From contig BCJJ01000001.1 in NCBI GenBank assembly GCA_039545355.1, forward strand, positions 1,672,570-1,736,569: a DNA stretch of 64,000 nt, read 5' to 3'. The position numbers were made by a program, and so were the translations under genes. Numbering within the stretch: position 1 is the first letter of the stretch; every line of letters begins with the position of its first letter. This stretch comes from Trichosporon coremiiforme. Taxonomy: Eukaryota; Basidiomycota; Tremellomycetes; Trichosporonales; Trichosporonaceae. Shown piece after piece: positions 1 to 11,151 of the stretch. The notes beneath the pieces were generated by a model that saw only the letters and a list, made by a program, of their open reading frames with translations, made no database searches and was not told the DNA's origin.

Positions 1-2364
1 GGGCCTCGGCATCGCACCGCCTCCAATGGGCGACTACCAGTTCTCTAGCCGCGTCGAGGTCGAAACACGCGCGCCGACTCGTGTTGCCCAGCAGGTTCGT
101 CACTACCTCGCGAGCGGGGTCTGTGCGCGCCAACTGGCAGCCGGCGAGCACGACGGGCCACGCGAGCCACACGACTGAGCCAAAAGTGCTCACCGCCTCG
201 ACGGCGAGTTCGAGCACGGCTTTCGCCGCAGTCTGCACCCGCCGGTCCGAGGCGGGACAGTTGAACACGTCCCTGATCAAACGGATCGTAAGGGCGTGGC
301 GGTGCGCTGCGTTCCCGTACGCTGTGCGCTGGTGCCAGGGAGAGAACTTTGCAGACTCGTCCCACACCTTGAGTTCGGCCATGAGCGAGTCGGCCTCGGC
401 CTCGAGACTCTCCTCGCCACCGCCGCCCTGCCCCTCTTGCCCCTCTTGCCCCACCTTGCCTCCGTCCGCCTTCTCAGCTGCGGCGGCGGCGGAACCACGA
501 CTCCCCGGCCGCTCGGCTGTCGGCGACTCGGCTTGCCCACCACGCACATGCGCAACCAACGTGCTCGTCTTGGCGATAAGGTCGACGAGCGTGCGCGACA
601 CGCCGAACCCGCGCTCGACGCTCTCCCACTCCTCGTCCGTCGCTGACCATGCCGCCGCGTCGAAGAACGCGCCCGCAAACGCCCGGTCCCGCCCTGCTTT
701 CAGGAGCATCGGCTTCCCGCTCCCTGCTATCTCGGCCATACAGCCTAGCACATCTCTGACCGCGAGCTGCTCGAGGACAAAGCGGCGCACGCTGAGCTGG
801 TCCTTTGGCGCCGACGAGAGGAGATGTGCGGCCCCGCCGAGACCACTGAGGAGAGATACCACGTCCCGGAGGAGAGGGGACCATGCTGGGTCCGCCGAGA
901 GCGCACTGGCTACGCAGAGCCCGAGCAGCGAGCCGAGGATCAGGTCGAGCTCGACGCCGGTCGGCGGGGTCGAGGACGCGTTCAGAGACGAGCGCACGAG
1001 ACCGAGGATTGTCGGCCGAGCCAGGGCTATGATCTTGCCCGCGCCGAGCGAGTCGAGAGGGTCGGAGAGGTAGTGCAGGTGCACTGATCCGATCGCTAGC
1101 AAAGCTGCACGCAGCGCGTCGCCGGCAGGTGATTCCCTGTGGCGTCAGTTATGTTTCCCCTTGTGTCTGGTGTCTCCATGTCCGGTCCGTGCCTCGGACC
1201 AAACTCCACTCGGGCTACTGGACCCCTCGGCCGGTCTACTCACCCCGGGAGATGCACAAAAGCCAGCGGCGCGAGCAAGCTGACCCACGGGTTCCAAGTG
1301 CGTTTCGGGTCCGGGTCGTCGCGCGCGAGTCCCAGCGGCGCAGTATGGTGCACGAAGTGGCGGAAGATGAGCCTCTCGTCGACCTGGGGAAAGTACGGGG
1401 CGAGAAACGCGGCGTCCGTCATGAGACCCGCCCTCAGTCTTCTCGGCATCATCCTCTCGTTCAGCCCTTTCAAGCCTTTCATGCCCGTCATTGTGCCCGC
1501 AATGCCGGAGGGGCCGGTGTCGTACCCTCGTTCTCGGGCGGGAAGCTTCGGCAACGTCGCTGCGAACGCCTGCAGCGCGTGGATCGGCACGCGCAGCGTC
1601 CGCTTCGCATCCTCGGTCAATGGGGGCGGAGCTGGTGGTGCTGCGGCTGGCGGGGAAGAGGCGGGCTTCGAGTCGGATACGAGGTGCAGCTTCATCTTTC
1701 GCGGTCTGTTCTTGCGCCGGATCACGGGGTCCTCGGGGGGCCACTCACACCCCCTGCCAGAGTACTCGCACTTGATGCAGATGGGCGTGCGCTCGTCGCA
1801 CTTGACCTTGCGCTTGCGGCAGGTGTAGCACCCGTTGCGGGAGCGCTGGACGGGGCGCGAACCCGAGCCCGACGCGGTGGGCGTGGCGCCGGCCGAGGTG
1901 GAGGGGCCCGCTGGACTGGACGCAGCTGGTGTCGCCGACGACGCGCTCGGATGTCGCGGGTGCGTCACGGGGCGCGCGTAGGGGTTCATCTCGCGGTGGC
2001 CGTTGTGCGTGTGCGCGTGCGAGGCAAAGGTCGTATGTGAATGCCCGGCGTGGCCGTTCCTTCCCCCGCGCTGTAGCAGGGGAAGGAGAGCAGACAGCGG
2101 AGCGCCATAGCTCGGGTTCGTCGGGCGGCGGAGCATGGCGGCGCCTGCTGAGGAAGCTGGCGACGAGGCCGAGGTCGAGCCTGGCGCCGAGGCCGAGTGG
2201 GTCGGATGGGCGCGGTCGGAGTTGTCGATGCGGTCATGAGCCCCGGGCTCTGCTCGCCCTGCTCGTTCTGGGAGGCGCGGGACAAAGCCGAGGTGGCTTG
2301 GCCCGGCGTGCGCGGCGTGCGGGGCGTGCGGGGCGGGGAGGTCGTGCCCGCGGCCGATCGTCAT
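1..2364 (-). CDS. Zn2Cys6 transcription factor with Fungal_trans_2-like domain, partial (runs off left edge)
   Basis: Probable nuclear DNA-binding regulator of RNA polymerase II genes. Model: exon 1 at 1244-2364, intron 1137-1243 (GTGAGT..ACAG, phase 2), exon 2 from 1136 through base 1 with no stop, so the C-terminus lies outside the window. The ATG at 2364 is in good context (ACAATGA); an in-frame TTG at 2469 is not a credible start. A Zn2Cys6 cluster (GCYTCRKRKVKC followed by CIKCEYSGRGC) begins near residue 179, after a long low-complexity Ser/Ala/Pro/His-rich leader. Beyond it, the HFVHHTAP, NPWVSLLAPLAF and ALRAALLAIGSVHL stretches resemble the Fungal_trans_2 (PF11951) architecture. This is known family behaviour; target genes cannot be inferred. 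The region after residue 600 has Glu/Gly-rich low complexity. Confidence 0.85.
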
Positions 2365-3906
2365 TGTCGTGCCGCGCTGGCTTTTGGTGGTCGGAGAGTG
2401 GTAGTGGTCGCACGGTGAGAGTGAAGTCCGAGTAGAGTGTTGTGAGAGATCGAGTTGTGCAGTGTGCAAGCAAGCCGCCAGTACGCCAGTCGCTGCAGAG
2501 CGAGCGAGCGAGCATGCACCGAAGACTGCAGACTGGAGACCTGGAGATCAAGCATCGCAACCCATCTCAGGAGAGAGCGGCACCTCGAATAGCCTGCACA
2601 TAGCCGGGTAGCGTGCGCGCGGGAAATAGCCGAGCCCATGCGAAAGATGCTCCGGCCCCGGCACCACCCATCCCCTCGGCAACGCGTCTCGCACCCTCGC
2701 CGCCGATTCGCATGCATCGCACCCTCTCCCTCTCCCTCCCCCTCTCCGCTGACTCAGCGCGGACCACCTCTGCGCCGCTGGCCCATTGTCCGCCGAAGCA
2801 TGGTTGCGCAATGGCGTCCACGGCGCACACACTGTTGACAGATGGCGACGCCCGCCTGGGTACAACTCTTTTTTGCAGGCGAAAAACGGTCAATTGCGCG
2901 CGCGTATCGCGGGTGGGGGACTAAGGGTGATAGGGTGATACCCCACGCGTCTCGCATCAGAGCTCAAGAGCTCAGAGCGGCATGAGAGCGTTCACGCCCA
3001 GGCCACCACATCACAACGCTCGTCCGCTCGTCACCCATCACGCCTCCCCCGCCTCACGAGCCGCCGGGGGAGGGGCGGGGGAACGAGCGCCCCCGCACGA
3101 TCGTCTGGGGTGTTCGTTAGTGGGGGGTTCTGTACGTCCGAGCTTGCACAGAGCTTGCAAGCTTGCAAGCTTGCGATGGCTTGTCGCTAGCGTCTGTCGC
3201 TGTCGGTCTTCCTCTCAGTGAGAGGGGGAACACGGCCAGTGCAGACCACCCCCGGCGGCCTAAGCACAACAAACGCAGATCCAGCCGTTAAAGCGTCTTT
3301 GGCTAGCACACCTAGCATCCATCGTGCATGTGCCGGTTCTGATGCACGCCACTTGTTTTATGATCAGCAGCCTATGTCCCGCCAAGGGACCGGCGGAATG
3401 CCCCCCCCCCCCCCCCTTGCTGCTTGGGCCAACCGAGACCAAGGCGTTTGCGCGCGCTTTTAGCGAGCCCTCACGCCGGCTCATCCTGCCGGCCCTCTCC
3501 ACATGCCCAGATGGCGGTGGGCGGCGCGGCGGAGAGCGCTGCTGACCTTGACGCCAAACAAACCCGTCGGTCGTCCCGCCGTATCACCCTGCCGGCGTCA
3601 CGCTCCTCAGACCCCGAGGATGGAGTGGGCCAGGGCGAGTCTGCGCGGTGACTGGGCGGAGAGCAAACTGTAAATACGCATGAATACAGTGATGATCGCG
3701 GTGACGAGATTTCCACATTGCCGTGCGACCGATCATGGGGCTCCGTCGGCGGACGAGAAACTCGGCTTGGGCCATTCATAAACATCGCTAATCTTGCATC
3801 TCGCCTATGCTACGTGTTATGACGTTGCGCTTCATTCATGGCATACTCATTCGTACAACCTTCCTTCTCTTCTCCTCTCTTCCTATTTCTGCTTCTGTGT
3901 GACGGT
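2365..3906. other. Intergenic: promoter side of the Zn2Cys6 gene and 3' side of the amidase
   Basis: No convincing gene. Open frames here are short, lack domain-like composition and mostly start at non-ATG codons. The segment next to 2364 is pyrimidine-rich on the minus strand, as expected for a 5' leader. A run of 16 C lies at 3401-3416. Confidence 0.6.
3401..3416. repeat. C16 homopolymer
   Basis: Sixteen consecutive cytosines on the plus strand, flanked by ATG and TTGC. Probably a length-variable mononucleotide tract. Confidence 0.95.
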
Positions 3907-5559
3907 TTACTTCTGAGCCTTCTTCAGCGCGTCGATCGCGACACCAGTCAGCTTGAGCGCCTTCTCCTCGTGGTGGCGGGGGAGGAGCAGCTGCAGTCCG
4001 ATCGGCATGCCATCGAGGCGCTTCGTGTCGTACTGCTTCCAGAGTCGCTCCTCGTCAGCGTGGCGGTACTCGGTGGGCATCTGGTCAATCTTGTCGTCCA
4101 GTCGCGAGAAGCCGGCGCGGTACGTGACGCCACAGAAGTCGGCGACGTTCCAGAGCATCGTGTAGTTGGCGCCAATGACGAAGTCGAGCTTCGGGCTCGC
4201 GGGGGCAGGATAAACGCCACCAATGACGCAGTCGATCGGCCGGCCCGTGCCGGTACGCTTGCGCGTGGCGTCCCAGTCCTCCATGAACTTGCGCAGGTAC
4301 TGGGAGCGGTTCAGCTGTTTCTCCCACAGCTGCGTGATTGTCGGCGGCGCGTCCTTGTGCGCCTGGTACAGCTCCTCGAACGGCTCGAGGTCCTTTGGCC
4401 AGGGCTCCGGGATCGGCGCGTCGACGACTTGCTTGCGCATGAGGAAGCCGCCGTCGCCGAGGAGAAGCGCCCACGTCGTCGCCCGCCCCGCAGCGACGTC
4501 GTAAGGCACGTACTCGAGCACCTCGTGGCCGGCCGCGATGAGCGCTCGCGCCTGCTCCTCCAGCACGCGCTTGACGCCGGGCGTCGGGCGCGTGACGCCG
4601 TCGTCCATGATGATGCCGAAGCAGAGCTTCTCGGGCAGCTCCTCCTCGCGGAACGGAATCGGCATGGTCCACGGGTCGCGCTCCCACTGCTTGTCCTCCA
4701 GGATGGCGCGGGTGAAGAGCTCGAGCGAGCTGAAGTCGGCGCTCATCGGCCCGTTCACAGACTTAATCGTCTCCTGTCCCGGCTGGCCGGAGCGCGCACC
4801 ATGCGAGCTGAAGCGGCCATACGCCGGCTTCAGGCCGTAGATGCCGCAGATCGCGGCGGGGATACGGATCGAGCCTCCGATGTCGCTGCCGATGCCGAGG
4901 GGACTGCCACGCATAGCGAGCAAAGCGCCCTCGCCGCCCGAGGAGCCGCCCGCGCCAAACTCGGTGTTGTACGGGTTGCCCGTGTGGCCCCAGACGTTGT
5001 TGTACGTGTCGGCCATGAGCATGGCGGTGGGCACATTGGTCTTGCAGAAGAAGACGGCGCCTGCGCGGCGCAGCGACAGCACGTTGTCCGCGTCCTCGGT
5101 GGCCGGTTTGCCGCACTCGTTGACGAAGCCGACACTGCTGTCGTACCCGATGTAGCCGATGTTGTCCTTGAGCGAGATGGGCAGGCCGTGCAGCATGCCC
5201 CGCGGCTTACCGGTGCGCGCGTACTCCTCGTCGATGGCGCGGGCCGCCGCGATGCCCTCGTCGAAGAAGATCTCCGTCAGGCAGTTGGTCAGCTGCTGCG
5301 CGATCGCGGCACGCTTGCAGAACGCAGTCGTCACCTCTTCGGCCGTGTACTTCTTGTCCACCATCGCCTTGACCAGGTCTACGGCGCAGGTCTCGGTGAT
5401 CTCGATCTCGCGCGGAGACAGAATCCCACACGTGCGCGGCACGTCCATCACGTTCGTCCCTTTGGGAAGCTCCTTCAGCCTCCACTCGGAGGGGATGCGC
5501 TTCTCGCGCTCCGCCTGCTTCGCGTCGCGGACCGTCTCCCATGTCTTGGCCACTGTCAT
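3907..5559 (-). CDS. Acetamidase-type amidase (amidase signature family)
   Basis: Intronless, 550 aa, the usual length of fungal AmdS-like acetamidases. It should hydrolyse a short-chain amide or related carboxamide to acid plus ammonia, supporting nitrogen assimilation in the cytosol. The Ser-cisSer-Lys triad is intact: Lys131 (SLKDN), Ser206 (GGSSGGEG) and Ser230 (GSDIGGS); the 24-residue spacing of the two serines matches FAAH-type amidases. The ATG at 5559 (CAACATGAC) is chosen; the frame stays open to a GTG at 5670, but that segment includes a TATA box at 5615-5620, so it is promoter/leader. Substrate cannot be told from sequence; fatty-acid amide or indoleacetamide hydrolysis are alternatives. 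No neighbour suggests a dedicated pathway. Confidence 0.9.
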   Translation of the reverse strand: MTVAKTWETVRDAKQAEREKRIPSEWRLKELPKGTNVMDVPRTCGILSPREIEITETCAVDLVKAMVDKKYTAEEVTTAFCKRAAIAQQLTNCLTEIFFDEGIAAARAIDEEYARTGKPRGMLHGLPISLKDNIGYIGYDSSVGFVNECGKPATEDADNVLSLRRAGAVFFCKTNVPTAMLMADTYNNVWGHTGNPYNTEFGAGGSSGGEGALLAMRGSPLGIGSDIGGSIRIPAAICGIYGLKPAYGRFSSHGARSGQPGQETIKSVNGPMSADFSSLELFTRAILEDKQWERDPWTMPIPFREEELPEKLCFGIIMDDGVTRPTPGVKRVLEEQARALIAAGHEVLEYVPYDVAAGRATTWALLLGDGGFLMRKQVVDAPIPEPWPKDLEPFEELYQAHKDAPPTITQLWEKQLNRSQYLRKFMEDWDATRKRTGTGRPIDCVIGGVYPAPASPKLDFVIGANYTMLWNVADFCGVTYRAGFSRLDDKIDQMPTEYRHADEERLWKQYDTKRLDGMPIGLQLLLPRHHEEKALKLTGVAIDALKKAQK

Positions 5560-7760
5560 GTTGATTTGGGTGATGGAGAGGAAATGTGCGGGGAAACGTT
5601 TCAGTACGACCGAGTATATAGAGCGACCGCCGGAGATGTAATATGCGCGCTCCCGCTCCACTGTCTCCACATGCCCACATGATAGCGGGCGCCCACATCG
5701 GGCAACCTCTGGCAGCTCCGGCCCATCGGGCGTCTCCGGCTGCAGATCTGCCGAGTACCAGATCTCGCAACGCGTTCGCGGTATGCTGTCAGCCTGTCCG
5801 TTGAGCTCCAGTTCAGCCTAAACGGTAGTGGGCAATGGTGCCACCAAAGCATCGGGTTAGTCCGAGATTCTGGCGTCGCGTGGCGTCCGAAGAGCAGAGC
5901 TGACTTTCCTTCATGACTCACGGAGGTCGATTGTTGCCCGCAGCTCTCGATCGCTTGGATAACCCGTTCTTGCGATCTGTTCAGCTGTCGGCGACGTCGT
6001 GCAAGTCGTATCGGCCCACGCGAGCATGGCACATCAATACGCCGCACACCGCGTCCACCGCGCCCACCGCGTCGTATTCTGAGCGAGCGTCCCCCACAGC
6101 GTGGGCTGTGAGCGCGAGCGACGGAGGCGGGGAACTAGAAATAGAAGACGCCAGGAATGGAACCCCCCCCAGAGCAGAGACACCGTGGAGCGCCGGCGCC
6201 GTGCGGGTCACAGTAAGACAGGCGGCCCACGCGTGCTGCGCCGCGGTACACGTCCCACCGGCTCGCCCTGCTGCTCAGTAGCTCGGTTCCCAGGGCCAGT
6301 TAGACCAGCTAGCCAGCGGCGGGTGGGCGCAGGGACGTCAGCACTCCGTCAGTAGGAACAGTGAAAAGCGCTGGATACGGAGGTCGAGACGCCGCCGGCA
6401 GAAGACTGGTGGGTGTACGGGCGGGGCACGCTCGGTATACTCAGTACCCCGTAGTGATCAGACGGGGTACGCCGGGGTATCCTAAGGAACACCTGACCAC
6501 CAGGATCTCGAGCCGGTGTGTACCCTCTCCCTTTTTCCTTGTGCGATTCTCACAATCGCAGGTTCTTCTTCGGTCCTTTCCCTGGCAATTATCTATTTCT
6601 GCCGAGGCACATTATGCCTGTCCCATGCTCTACCAATGGTCCGGGGTGATGTCGCTACGGACAGGTCGCTGGTGCGGGGTCTCCGTTGCGTTTTCTTTTG
6701 AACGCCGCAGCCGCAAAGCGGCCCGGACGCATACCCGACGCATTGCGGAATTCCCGGACCTACTAGTTGAATGGCTCAAGAAGGCCAAGACGCGACGCTG
6801 AGACAGGGCTCTGTGGACAGAGGACGGGCGCAGCATGGGTCGAACGCTCCGTCGGCGACGCTGAGGGCTGCCGCTCTCCTCGCCAGCTCGGGCAGGCTCC
6901 GAACAACCACCTAGCGGATCAAACAGAGAAACAGAGGGCAAGCTGGGGCATTCCTGTCTCACACGAGCTGTTCAAGGTTGAGTTTCCCGCACGCCATGTC
7001 TGCGGAGCTGTCCCGTCCGCAGCGTAACAATGTGCCACCATGCCAGCCTTGAGGCTGGAGGCGTTCTTAACCCTACAGCTTGTAGACGACGTTCGAGAAG
7101 TAGATGCTGAGGTGCGACCCGCCCTCGCCCTTACGAGCTAAGCGAGGAGCACTGAACGCCCGGCCCCGACTTGTCCTTTTCGGAACACGACCGTGATTTG
7201 ACCTCATTGGAGTTCAAATCCCGGAGCGTTGGGGCGGCCGACAAGCTCGAACGTGGCTTGGGCATTCACCGATGTGAGTCCTGATATCAGTAGTCCGCCG
7301 AGTACGCCGCAGAAGGTCGAAGTGGGGATGCGGCAAAACTGGGCAGAGCACGACGTGTCCAAGAGCACACGAGCGGGCCAGCCGACGTTACTCCGCAGGT
7401 CGCATGTCCAGAAGCGCGCGACTGATCGTCAGCAGACCGGTGACGACAGAAAGTTGGAGCCCCGCACTTGAGACCATAAGTCGACTGCGGTTGTCAAGTT
7501 GTCAGGACAGCAAGCACCACGCACTTGTTGACGCTGTGAGATCGAAGTGACTAGAAGATGAAAGCACAGAGAACAAGCATAAGTCAAACTGAAGAAGGAA
7601 GACAGCTGACTCGACTGGAGGCCGTTATCTCGGGTCCGAGCGCACGAGCCGCCCGATCGCAGATCACTCGTGACTTAACCTCCACCTCGAGCTTCTTATG
7701 ATCTTCCTCCAATCTCCCTCTGCCTTCGTCACCACCATCTTCCTTTCTCCTCTTCAGAAG
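5560..7760. other. Intergenic: divergent promoters of the amidase and the PARG-like gene
   Basis: About 2.2 kb with no supportable gene. The longest ORF (6361-6801, plus, 146 aa) has no recognisable motif and no intron structure extending it. The last 60 bases are CT-rich and read as the 5' leader of the downstream gene. Confidence 0.55.
5615..5620 (-). promoter_or_regulatory. TATA box of the amidase gene
   Basis: TATATA on the minus strand, 56 nt upstream of the ATG at 5559, with a pyrimidine-rich leader between them. Confidence 0.55.
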
Positions 7761-8978
7761 ATGACCCAATTACGCATCGACGACATGTTTGGCGCTCCGC
7801 AGCCTCCCTCCTCGTGTTCCGACACCCGCGCTCCTCGCAACGACAGGAACGCCAAGCCGCGCAACCCGAGTCCGACCCGGCCGCCCGAGAAGCTGGCCAA
7901 GGACAGCCCGCGCCGCGCCTCGAACCGCGCGCTGGCGGAGGAGAACGGCCGCCTCACGAAACGTGGCTACGACGTCAACGGCGTGCACGTCGACCTTCCC
8001 GCGTTCGTGGGGCGGTGCAAGCGCCTGACGCGCAGCTACACCGTGGACGACATGGAGCGGACCCTGGCCAAACAGCGCGCGCTGCCGCACACGACGACTA
8101 CGGTGTTCGAGGTGTCCGCCGAGAGCTCGATGGCGGCCGCACAGAGGTTGGCTGGCTCCTCTGCATCCACCTCACCTTCCTCCACCTCCTCAAGCTCGAT
8201 CTCCGAACCGAGCGCCAGCAGCACAACCACAAGCGGAGCAGGGGGAGCAAGCGGCCGTGTCTGCGTCCTGAACTTTGCCTCGGCGCGGCACGTCGGCGGG
8301 GGATACCTGACGGGCGCGAAGGCGCAGGAGGAGGACGTGTGCCGCGTCTCGGGACTGTACTCTAGCCTGCTCTGCGCACCCGACTTTTACGCCGCGCACA
8401 AGCCCCGCGGCGCCGAGAACTTGCGCTACTCTCACCGTATGGTGTACTCGCCCGACGTACCTGTGTTCCGAGACGCGGACAGGAAGGCGAGCGGAGGCTC
8501 CGCGGGAGCTGCAGCTGGCTCATCGATCTCAGGCGAAGTAGGCGCTGGAGTGAGCGCGACACCCAGCGGAGTAAGAGCAGCGGACGGACCAAACGGACCA
8601 AGCGGACCAAGCAGAAGGACATGCGGTAACGCGCTCCTCCCCCGCCCCTACCTCGTTGACATCCTAACCTCGCCGGCTCCGAATGCGACGGCATTGCGTC
8701 AGAACCTTCCCTCGGCGGCGTCGAATCTGGAGGGAATCCTGAAGGAACGCGCTGGCCGTATCCTGGCGCTCGCGCTCGAGCACGGCGCTGACACGATCGT
8801 GCTCGGCGCGTGGGGCTGCGGCGTGTTCGGTAACGACCTGATGACAGTCCTGGGCGTGTTCAAGGGATGGCTCGAGGGCGAACTGAGGGGTCGGTTCGCG
8901 AAGGTCGTCTGGGCCATGAACGATGATAAGGGGGCGGGACGTGCGATGCAGCGGTTCCCCACTGCGACGCGCATCTAA
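7761..8978 (+). CDS. Microbial-type PARG-domain protein (TIGR02452-like macrodomain) with N-terminal PIP-box-like motif
   Basis: 405 aa, intronless. Predicted to bind or hydrolyse ADP-ribose polymers: the stretch VLNFASARHVGGGYLTGA followed by KAQEED carries the bacterial-type PARG signature GGG-x7-QEE (Gly179-Gly181, Gln189-Glu191). The C-terminal part, with VLGAWGCGVFGND, fits the macrodomain phosphate-binding region. Two Ser/Gly-rich low-complexity insertions (about residues 130-165 and 240-280) interrupt the fold. The chosen ATG (7761, AAGATGAC) puts TQLRIDDMF at residues 2-10, very close to the PCNA-interacting peptide of the nuclease XPG. An upstream in-frame ATG at 7698 would add 21 residues translated from a CT-rich leader-like stretch, so it is less likely. 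Convergent with the regulator gene ending at 9171. Confidence 0.85.
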   Translation: MTQLRIDDMFGAPQPPSSCSDTRAPRNDRNAKPRNPSPTRPPEKLAKDSPRRASNRALAEENGRLTKRGYDVNGVHVDLPAFVGRCKRLTRSYTVDDMERTLAKQRALPHTTTTVFEVSAESSMAAAQRLAGSSASTSPSSTSSSSISEPSASSTTTSGAGGASGRVCVLNFASARHVGGGYLTGAKAQEEDVCRVSGLYSSLLCAPDFYAAHKPRGAENLRYSHRMVYSPDVPVFRDADRKASGGSAGAAAGSSISGEVGAGVSATPSGVRAADGPNGPSGPSRRTCGNALLPRPYLVDILTSPAPNATALRQNLPSAASNLEGILKERAGRILALALEHGADTIVLGAWGCGVFGNDLMTVLGVFKGWLEGELRGRFAKVVWAMNDDKGAGRAMQRFPTATRI

Positions 8979-9170
8979 CCCCTTCCCTTCCCCTCTTACC
9001 ATCCCTCCGTCTGCAGAAATTTCCTAGAGCCAAGCCTCCTCTGTAAATATAATGCACACGCCAGTTAGTCATGAAGAAAGGGGGTCCAGTGAGATGTAAA
9101 GTAATACATAGGGGCAATATCCTAAAAACACAACTGTCTACACCCGCGCGACGCGGCCAGCGCGCAGCGC

Positions 9171-11151
9171 TTACCAGAGGCTAGTGACCTCGGTCCGCTG
9201 ACGCTTCAGTCCGCGCCAGTCATCGCGGTCAGCTGCCGCAATCAGATTCCAAAGCGCAGGCTTGCGGACTTCCATCGGGCGCTCCCTCTCTGCCATCCTC
9301 TCGCGCTCGACTGTCCGCTCCCTTCCGGCGCGCTCGCGCTCGGCATGCTCGGCACGCTCGGCGCGCTCAAGGCGCTCGAGACGCTCGAGACGCTCGAGGC
9401 GGTCCAGACGGTCAAGCTGGGGACGCTCGCGCTCGTGCGAGTGAGGGACGGCATGGTGGTGTGTCGGAGGCGGGAGGGGGCGGGGCATCTCCTCGTCCTC
9501 CCTTGGCCGCTTAGGGGTGTGCGGCCTGGAAGTGGCAGAATAGGCAGGCGGGGGGGAGTGGTGCGCATAGTGGTGCGGGTCGCTGGGCGGGGAGCGCGCG
9601 AATGAAGATGGGCGCTTCAAGTGCCTGTACTCGTCCTCGCGGTCGTAGTACTCGCGGCTGCGAGGCGACATGGGGGAGACGGGGGGAAGGGGCGTGCCGG
9701 GCTCCCTCTTCAGCTCGTCTGCGCGGGCCATCTCGTGGCGAGACCCGTTGCGAGACTCGGCGCGGCTCTCGGCGCGCGACTCGGGGCGCACCTCGGTGCG
9801 CACGTCGCGCTGCTCAGAACGAGGCAGACTCTCCCTGCTGCCCCCCGAGACGAGGGAGGCGAGGCTGGTCCGGCGCTCAGACTGCGACATGCTCGGCGCA
9901 TAGTCGGACTCGGCGCCGTCGCCGTCGATCTCGCGCACGCTGTCTAGGAAGGAGAGCACGTCGCTTCCCGTACGGATGCCGTGGGCGTCCCACCAGTCTG
10001 CGCGCGTGATGCGCTCGAGCTTGGCCGTGGGCGCTTTGGGCAACGGGGTCTGCAGTTTGTCAGCGTGCTATTTCGGTGCCGATGATGTCTCTGTGTGTTC
10101 CATGTACGGCACACATTCCAGCCGCCACGCATGCTTGTGTTCCGCCGTGCATGCCGTGCACACGCTTGGGCAAGCCTCGAGTCTTTGCGGAGCCGCACTG
10201 GCATGACGCAACGAGCACCCAAGGGAGCGAGCCAAGGCAGGGGAGCCATGGCCGATGGCCGAAGACAGTGTCCAGGGTGGGGCCGGCGGGCGCCGGCTGT
10301 GCACCCCTCAGCTCTCAAGCCAGTAGAGACTTGGGCAAAGTCCGATCGGAGAACCCGGGGATGAGCCGGGTCTTCCGTGCGGCGCTTCTCCCTATCCCCT
10401 GGTTGACCTCAGGCACGAGCGGCTGTCTGCCTGCCTTGCGGCAAATTCATACGGTGGCAGTCTCGCTGTAGCAGACTGGGCAGACGGACCCACGCCGACT
10501 GCGCAGGCGAGCTGATCGCTTCATGCATGCACCTGGTCGAGTGCACTGCAATCGGCAGATACGCATGCGTACTGCCCGCAAGCTCGACTCGAGAGGGCAC
10601 AGCGGGTGCAGCGGTACTGCCATGTTTCGAGTGCGGCAGTGCGCCGGTGCGGCGACTTTGGCAAGGATGGACTGGAACAGAACACGCCTCCCTCGACGTA
10701 TGCGGACATGTGCGAACCCGTCACACGGACACGAGAGGACAGAGAAACAGGAAACACTTACGTTGTCGGCGTGTCGCCTGACGAGCTCAGCGACGTCGGG
10801 AATCGCGAGCACCCACCACAGCGCATTCTCGCACTGCTGCACGCGCGCCTCGGCCTTCTTGCCCAGGCCGGCGACGGGGCCTCGCCGCGCCTGCGGAGGA
10901 GGGTACTCGCACCCGAGGTTGAGCTTGGAGCAGAGGCCGCACGAGGGGCGTTTATGGTCGCACTGGGGGGGGGGTTAGCTTGAGGCCCTTTGTTGCCACT
11001 GTTGCTGTCGTCGCTGCGATGGACGGAGGACAGATGGAAGGGGTGGCCTGGTGGCCGTGGCGCCCTTCGCTGCACTCAAGACCACCCTCGACGATGCGGT
11101 ACTCACCTTCCTCTTCTTGGAGATACACCTGAGACAAGCACGGGACGACAT
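9171..11151 (-). CDS. Small Zn2Cys6 DNA-binding protein with charged LER-repeat C-terminus
   Basis: 374 aa from three exons: 11107-11151, 10762-10962, 9171-10049. Introns are 144 nt (GTGAGT; acceptor preceded by C10) and 712 nt (GTAAGT; branch-like GCTGAC before CTGCAG); both are phase 0. Joining exons 1 and 2 gives a complete cluster: Cys6, 9, 16, 23, 26, 33 (C-x2-C-x6-C-x6-C-x2-C-x6-C), with basic SKKRK inside. No fungal_trans domain follows; instead come Trp-containing helices (WWVLAIPDVAELV; RADWWDAHGI), then a Ser/Pro/Arg-rich region and a repeated LERLERLER/AERERE tract encoded by 9-bp repeats (near 9300-9420). Probably a nuclear regulator; function unknown. The 712-nt intron is long for this genome, so a missed exon there cannot be excluded, though the phases join directly. 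Confidence 0.75.
9300..9425 (-). repeat. 9-bp coding repeat (Leu-Glu-Arg / Ala-Glu-Arg)
   Basis: Repeated CTCGAGACG / GCTCGGCAC-type triplets of codons within the regulator gene encode about a dozen LER, LDR and AER units, forming a long charged helix. Confidence 0.8.

Noticed and set aside
2364..2469. Longer N-terminus for the first Zn2Cys6 gene from 2469
   Set aside because: Requires initiation at TTG; the segment looks like a 5' leader and an ATG in good context follows at 2364.
3838..5682. 614-aa frame on the plus strand opposite the amidase
   Set aside because: Antisense shadow of a GC-rich, C-ending coding sequence; the minus strand encodes a complete amidase with its catalytic triad.
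7205..7225. tRNA-like B-box (GTTCAAATCC)
   Set aside because: The bases beside it do not form a T-stem and no A-box, D-arm or acceptor pairing is found upstream.
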